DNA from: Nymphaea colorata
Lineage: Eukaryota > Streptophyta > Magnoliopsida > Nymphaeales > Nymphaeaceae
DNA length: 64,000 nt
Assembly: GCF_008831285.2 (NCBI RefSeq)
Contig: NC_045139.1
Location: 19,202,354-19,266,353, forward strand
Direction: 5' to 3'
Shown here: positions 58,396-64,000 of the stretch, piece by piece
How the letters are laid out: every line of letters begins with the position of its first letter
Position numbering within the stretch: the first letter of the stretch is position 1
Notes under the pieces: generated by a model
Told to the model about the DNA's origin: nothing
Seen by the model: the letters and a program-made list of their open reading frames with translations, nothing else
Databases searched by the model: none
Made by a program: the position numbers and the translations under genes

Positions 58396-61300
58396 TGAAA
58401 TTAATGAATATGTTGGCAGAAAAAGGAACAGTGCCTGGCAATGAGGTGTCCTTTATCTAGAGTATTGCTGGTTATCCTCCTGTATAAATAATCTCTCATG
58501 ATTATACCAACATATTGGACTCCAAGCATTTCGCTCCAAGAGAATCTTTGCTGCTTGTCGGTGAGTGGGCTTGAAACCTCGAATGTATCATTGCTTGCTT
58601 TTGGTGAGTTTTTGTGTGAGTTGCTCTACTAGCTGAATAACCAAGTACATCCAGTAGAAAATCTTAGCCTAAAACCCATCTACTTTGGTCGGTCAAAATT
58701 TTCTTCACAGTGAGATGAAAGTGCTGCCACACAAATTAAAGTTGAAGATCCTTTTTTATCTTATTTTGGTGCATCTCTATTCTATCTTCTCTTGTTTATC
58801 ATGCCTCTAACTTTCTGGCTTCTGCACCTTCTTAACAGAGTATGAATGGCTGAGAAGAGGAAAACTTTTTTTTCCTCAACAGGAATACATTCAGTGACTT
58901 CAAAGTATTGGCTGAGAAGATTAGAGTTTGAAGCAATCCTCCCTCCTAATAACTTCAAAGTAATCAAGTGACTTTTGAATGCGTAGCCTTAATGATCCGA
59001 CTTCCGACATCCAATTGGATTTCAATCACTCTGAGCTTGCTACTCTCTGGTGCTTTCTCTAGCATATCTTTATGGAGCAGTTTTGGTTAACAGGTCGAGT
59101 ATTAACTCTTATTGTTATTCTGTATGGCTTGGTTGCCAATAACGGCAATTTTTTCACTTTGTTGTTGCCCCTAGTTAAAATAGAAAGTATACATTCTGCA
59201 GATGAAGGGTTTTTACCTAGCCAACAATTGCATCGTGTGTGCCATTGCTGAACAATCTTCTTCAGCCCATATTTGGGGAAGATGTGGGAGGCCTCTCGTT
59301 GGTGTGTTACAGTTCCTACGGTATCTGTTAATAACTGGTCCTAACAGCATCTTTGTAGATGAGAGGACCATTACTTGAACTTGTCAGATAGTTACTAAGG
59401 ATCAAAGATTTTCTCCGGTGGTGCATTTTACCTAAGAATACCGGTACTTTTGGGGCTTTACAGGCTTAAGAAAAGTTTATTGTACATTTCTTTACCGTAT
59501 GAAAGGAAGACAATTATATTGCAGCTTGTAATTCTCTGCTCTTCTGAATTGATATTCAGGCTGCACGGCTGAAGCTGTTCTTTTAATGGCCTTTTATTTC
59601 GTTGAGCGTAGTGCTGGCTTGCCCTCAGTAATCTTTGTCCCTATTGCTTGACAAGGGAACCAACTGATTTACGTTTTCTTTTGTACAATGAACCGAAACT
59701 GTTCCTAAGTACGTTTTGCTAAGTTCATGTTCTTTCTTGAATGAAGACATTTCCAGTTTCGTTTTTCTTCTTAAATGAAGTTGAGGAACTCTCCAAGGGT
59801 TAGACCACTTAACTTGGCCGCATTGTGAGAGTTGAACTGCAGCTGAGCCCAGTTCCTGCCTGTCCAAATAGCAAGATCACATGGCATAAACCACACTTTT
59901 TTGTTTTGGTAAATTAGTTATTAAGATTTGATTAAGCAAGCCCTATTAAATTGTTATTAAAGATTGTTTGGGATGTTGAACTGCTATTGGATTTTTGTCT
60001 GTATGAAATATGATAATTTGGATTTGTTGGGCATTGCAATTTGTTGTTGAGCATCCAAGCCCAAATTCATTGTGATTGGTAGCCCAGGTATGTTCAGATC
60101 CAACAAATTTATACCAAACGTTCTATGATATGTCATATAAATCTCAACTGCATGGAATCAAAATTGCTAAAAAAATAATCACAACTCGCTATTAAATTTT
60201 CACTTTTTTTCTGAGGCATAAGTTTCAAAGTTCCAGCCTTACTCAAAAAGCTAAATATATCCAAAACAGGGGCCAAACTGTTGTGGACGGTCAAATCAAT
60301 AAATATGCACATTAGCTGAAAACTAAAAATTCTATATTTACATACACTGACACATACACATATATACATGCATTTTGTTTTTTGGATTGATTTTTTGTTT
60401 CTTGTTTCTTTCATTCTGTCACATGCTCTTTCTTTCGTTCGTTTCTAGTTTTTACCGATTTGCGTTGAAAGAACAAATTAGCTTGACATAAACGGGCCAA
60501 ATTAGCAGCATGGGACAAATTTGGGAAACTTCAAAACTATATTTGATCTACTGTGAACTTTTTAAGGTCTCTGATCTTCTATATTACTAAAATTCAAGAT
60601 ACCTCTTTTGACCACATTGTTATTATTTTTCTTGTGCAGTAGGAATTTGATTTTCCTGTGCTTTCTTTTTTTTGTAGAAGAGTCTAGATTAATTGCTGAA
60701 CTTTAAAAGAACTTCCCCTGTTTTATTTTTTGTGATTTTCTCATTCTGTTCAAAGCTGTTCTTTTATGTTTACCTGTTCTTAAGAAGTAGGAGTTTGTTA
60801 AGAAGGCCCGAGAGACTACACCTTGGGTTGGTCGACACCACCTTTTATTATTTTTTCCCAAGTTTTCTTGCGCTGAAGGTCGTCTGTAAAGATGGAAGGC
60901 AATTCTGCTAGTTTCTTAGACCACATCCAACTAACGAGGTTCTAAAAAAAAAAAACGATTCTATATGGCCTCTTTCTTTTGACTGTGCCAAATAATGGAC
61001 AGATGGACCATAGTGGCTGCCCTTTGTTTGCATGTTTGTAGACCTGTTCGTTAGTACGAAACCATAGTTACAAAATATGTATTTTTTAAAAAAAATGTGA
61101 TAAATTAAATGACCTTTTAAAACTTAAAAAAATGCACTTTTTTGAAAACAACGTTACAAACGAAAAAACACGTTCTTAACAGGTTTTTTCTTGTTTTTTT
61201 GCATTTTTTTACTTGTTTTCACTTCTATAATTTTTTTCAGTTTTTTAATGCCAAATGTTTTTTTTTTATTTATTGCAAATCTACTTATCTTGTGTTTGTA

Positions 61301-64000
61301 TTATTAGTTTCTCACTTATTTTATTTTTTTCTCATTTTTATTTTTTAAAATTTTTGAAAATTTATCACATTTTTTTATATTTTTTTAAAACTCCCTGTGT
61401 TATATCAAAAAAAAATTTGCCATTTAAAAACTTTGAGACGTTATTCGTAACTACGCTCGAACCAAACCAAAACAATCACTGTCCACTTTGAACCTGTATA
61501 ATAATAGTTACGTTATATGCGACACCATCGCCAATCACACAAATTGTATCTCATCGAGATGCATCGGTTTCTTTACAGATTTTCTTATTTAAAAAATAAT
61601 TTAAAGTATCCTAAAGTCATTTTAAAAAAAAGGAGAAAGTAAAACCTGTAACATTGTTTCGATGATCAGCTGACAGGAAAAGGACGGAATTTTCCCTTCT
61701 TCAGATCTGGTACGTAGAAAGAAAATAATAATTTTAATACTTCTCTTGGATGAACTTTAGTCCCTCTAACTTTACTGGTTGCTTTTTAAATAATTTTTTA
61801 TCTCTAATTTGCCCTTCAAAACTATATATATATATATATATATATTAACGACATCCTTTTTTGTAAAAGAGGATGTCGTTAAATGCATCAAATAGTGTCA
61901 AGGTTACATCTATTTTAAATTCAAAATTCACTTTAAGAACTGATTCTTTGAAAATTTGTATTGTCTTCATAATCAGCAATAGTCAAATAGGACTCTAAGA
62001 TGCTTTTAAACATTTCATCGTCGTCGAAAGTAACAAAAATATATTTTTTGGACTTAAACAAAAGTATGCTTGGGTTATACATAATAAATAAACTTTTCAG
62101 TTTTTTAATTTACGACATACCTCTTTTTATTTCAAGCTATTTTTATCGGGTTTTCTTATTCTAATAAAAATCTTTATATGGATAAACCATATGACATGTC
62201 AATAAATTTTCAACAATTTTTCTATAATATATTAATAACTATACCTTCCGATCAATATGATATATTGAAACACTAAGACTACAAAAACAAATTTTATCCA
62301 TTTATTGGATGAATGACATGAGATTTTGTACAAAAGTGGTTTTTAACTTCCAAGTAGATGTGTGGGAAGAAGACGACCGACGACTTATTTTGGAATTGTG
62401 GGATCCTGGATTCGTGTCTCCTGTGAACGAGAATATATAGTGGTGATGTTCATCACCGCTATAGTTTAATCTAGTCGGCATACCTCCGTGCAGATCAAGT
62501 TGCGTGCACGAACCACCTGCACCAAGGGAAATAATAAGGGATATTTTGTCATTTATGAAAAAGAAATGGACATTATGAGAGTTCCATTTTTTCATTTCTG
62601 GTGCACAAAAATAGTGCACTGGGCAAAAAATAATAATATTTATCCACATGGGAGTGTAAAAATGAGAGTCTTTTTCAAGTACAAAAAAGAGTTATGAAAA
62701 ATTAAAAGTCTAACAATTATATATTTTTTATAAAATATTTTTAAAATACCTCAATCCCCCTTCTTTTAAACCGTCGTCGATTCATAATGAACCCCTTCAA
62801 ATTAATCACTAATTTAAAAAATTAATATGGTGATGGATGGAAAAATGAACGAGTTCCCGAATATTAGTCACATAATAGAATATACAAGTTTAGTAACAAA
62901 AAAATATTTCAACGTTCAATGACAATAAAGCACATCTCACCTCCTCATACGTGAGAGTTTTTTTTTTTTATCAGTCCACAACGGACGTGCCCTTAAGAAA
63001 ACTGTGTCCACCTTCATAATATCTAAGAAAGCAAACGATCGCAGACGGGGTTTTTCTACTTAAAAAACAGTTATGTTTTGCACCGTTAAATTTTTAGGTC
63101 AAATCCTGGGTTACTACTCGTTTAGATTTAAAATTATGTTAAAATTTTAAGATAAAACTGAAGTTTAATTTAAATACTCTATACAATTTTTTAAGTCATC
63201 ACAACATCGTTTTTTAGAAACGTAACCATTTTTAATAGTTTAATTGTCGTTTTCTGTGCGTTCTACCTGGTTATTAACTAAATCCATTAAATGTAATGTT
63301 GCCCATATATGTATGAATCAGATAATTAACTGGACCTCTTTATTTGTTATTTGTCCCATCCGATTGAAGCAGTTTGAGTAAAGTAAAACTCTACCTCTAA
63401 TTACCAGTGTCTCTTAATTACCTTGGTTGATAACTTAACCAGACGTCCCAAGAAGACAATTAGTTCCCTTCCTCTCCCATAATAATGGACTAACGCTTTC
63501 TGTTTAAATAAATGAACACACACGACAAACGTACGGTTAAAAACTTAGCAGCTTTGGATACAAGTAGTAGTTCCGTGCCCTTAGTATTCATATGAGAAAT
63601 TTCAAAAGCAAGATTTATTGGCGATTGTATGTGCCGACGAATACATTTAATGAAAAACCAAGTCGACCGTTGCGTGGCGGTCTTTTGACGGTTAAATGTC
63701 GTCCCCATATATAGAAGTCGATATGGAGGATGACCATACGCGCTTATAGTTTCCTTATTACTTTACGAACGTTTGCTTTCCATAAACATGTAGCAATGGC
63801 AGCCCAATAGTGTGAAACTTCCTGTAGTTCACGATTTTGAACGAACAAGATTTCCCAAAATTTTTGAATCTAAAAACAACACAGTGTTTTTGATATAAGA
63901 AACACAATACGATCATGAATATCATTTTTAAATTTGACAACAAAACATTCCACTTAACTAAAAACATAATGGTATTTAAAGAAACAAATGTGTTATAATA
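58396..64000. other. AT-rich intergenic region, no supported gene
   Basis: The first few hundred bases probably contain the nuclease 3' UTR. The remainder has no frame with recognisable similarity. There are a long T/A-rich stretch at 61060-61440, a hairpin at 61846-61880 beside a (TA)n run (61826-61846), and a short palindrome at 62436-62463. Confidence 0.5.
61846..61880. repeat. Hairpin (15-17 bp stem) beside a (TA)n run
   Basis: TTAACGACATCCTTTTTT and AAGAGGATGTCGTTAA are reverse complements with one mismatch, separated by a few bases, directly after a (TA)n run. It looks like a tiny foldback element. Confidence 0.7.

Noticed and set aside
61060-61440. T/A-rich stretch with several long frames
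   Set aside because: Frames consist of Phe/Lys/Leu codons from homopolymer runs; no coding signal.
1-64000. CRISPR array, prokaryotic operon, phage or integrated virus
   Set aside because: No regularly spaced repeats with unique spacers, no compact operons, and no reverse transcriptase, integrase or capsid-like frames; genes are intron-bearing plant genes.

Overview
The window is nuclear DNA from a flowering plant. Genes are split by short and long GT-AG introns, intergenic DNA is AT-rich with long (TA)n and (CT)n microsatellites, and every recognisable product belongs to a plant nuclear family. Coding GC is two-sided: the strictosidine-synthase-like, 14-1-1-like and DUF1218 exons are GC-rich, while the WOX, NTPase and exonuclease exons are AT-rich. 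That fits a monocot or an early-diverging or magnoliid lineage, but I cannot name the species. I found no prokaryotic, viral or CRISPR content, no intact RNA gene and no autonomous transposon.

Layout. 1531-2319 (+) is a small LYR-motif mitochondrial protein. 5031-5690 (-) is a single-exon syringolide-induced 14-1-1-like protein with a TATA box and a G-box upstream. 9609-11042 (-) is a three-exon DUF1218 membrane protein. About 11716-12222 is a GC-rich open stretch I do not recognise. 13103-13289 is a short insertion of organellar (plastid-type) DNA carrying part of trnL-CAA, framed by a roughly 48 bp direct repeat. 13931-17272 (-) and 20151-22947 (-) are two tandem strictosidine synthase-like/APMAP-like genes with matching four-exon structures. 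From 22948 to 32018 no gene is supported, only repeats. 32019-36052 (+) is a WOX13-clade homeobox gene. 38816-39895 (+) is a seven-exon HMGB gene, and a decayed copy of its promoter and 5' end lies about 3.1 kb downstream (41480-41890). 46035-52063 (+) is a six-exon NTPCR/THEP1-type nucleoside triphosphatase. 57406-58395 (+) is an intronless-CDS YqaJ/lambda-exonuclease-type nuclease with a probable 5' UTR exon near 54790-54931. From 58396 to 64000 there is AT-rich sequence without a supported gene.

The genes do not form a pathway: they are ordinary housekeeping or regulatory loci separated by repeats. The only obviously related neighbours are the two tandem strictosidine synthase-like genes. 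The intergenic space holds several small nonautonomous transposon families (hAT-like with a decayed 8 bp target duplication, Tourist-like with TTA duplications, other TIR elements), tRNA-derived SINE-like pieces and tandem repeats. I do not see a convincing new biological system. The observations most worth checking are the organellar insertion, the HMGB promoter duplication, the tandem SSL pair lacking the catalytic Glu, and the organelle-type exonuclease. Exon boundaries were read by hand from GT-AG sites, frame continuity and family similarity, so each is a prediction.
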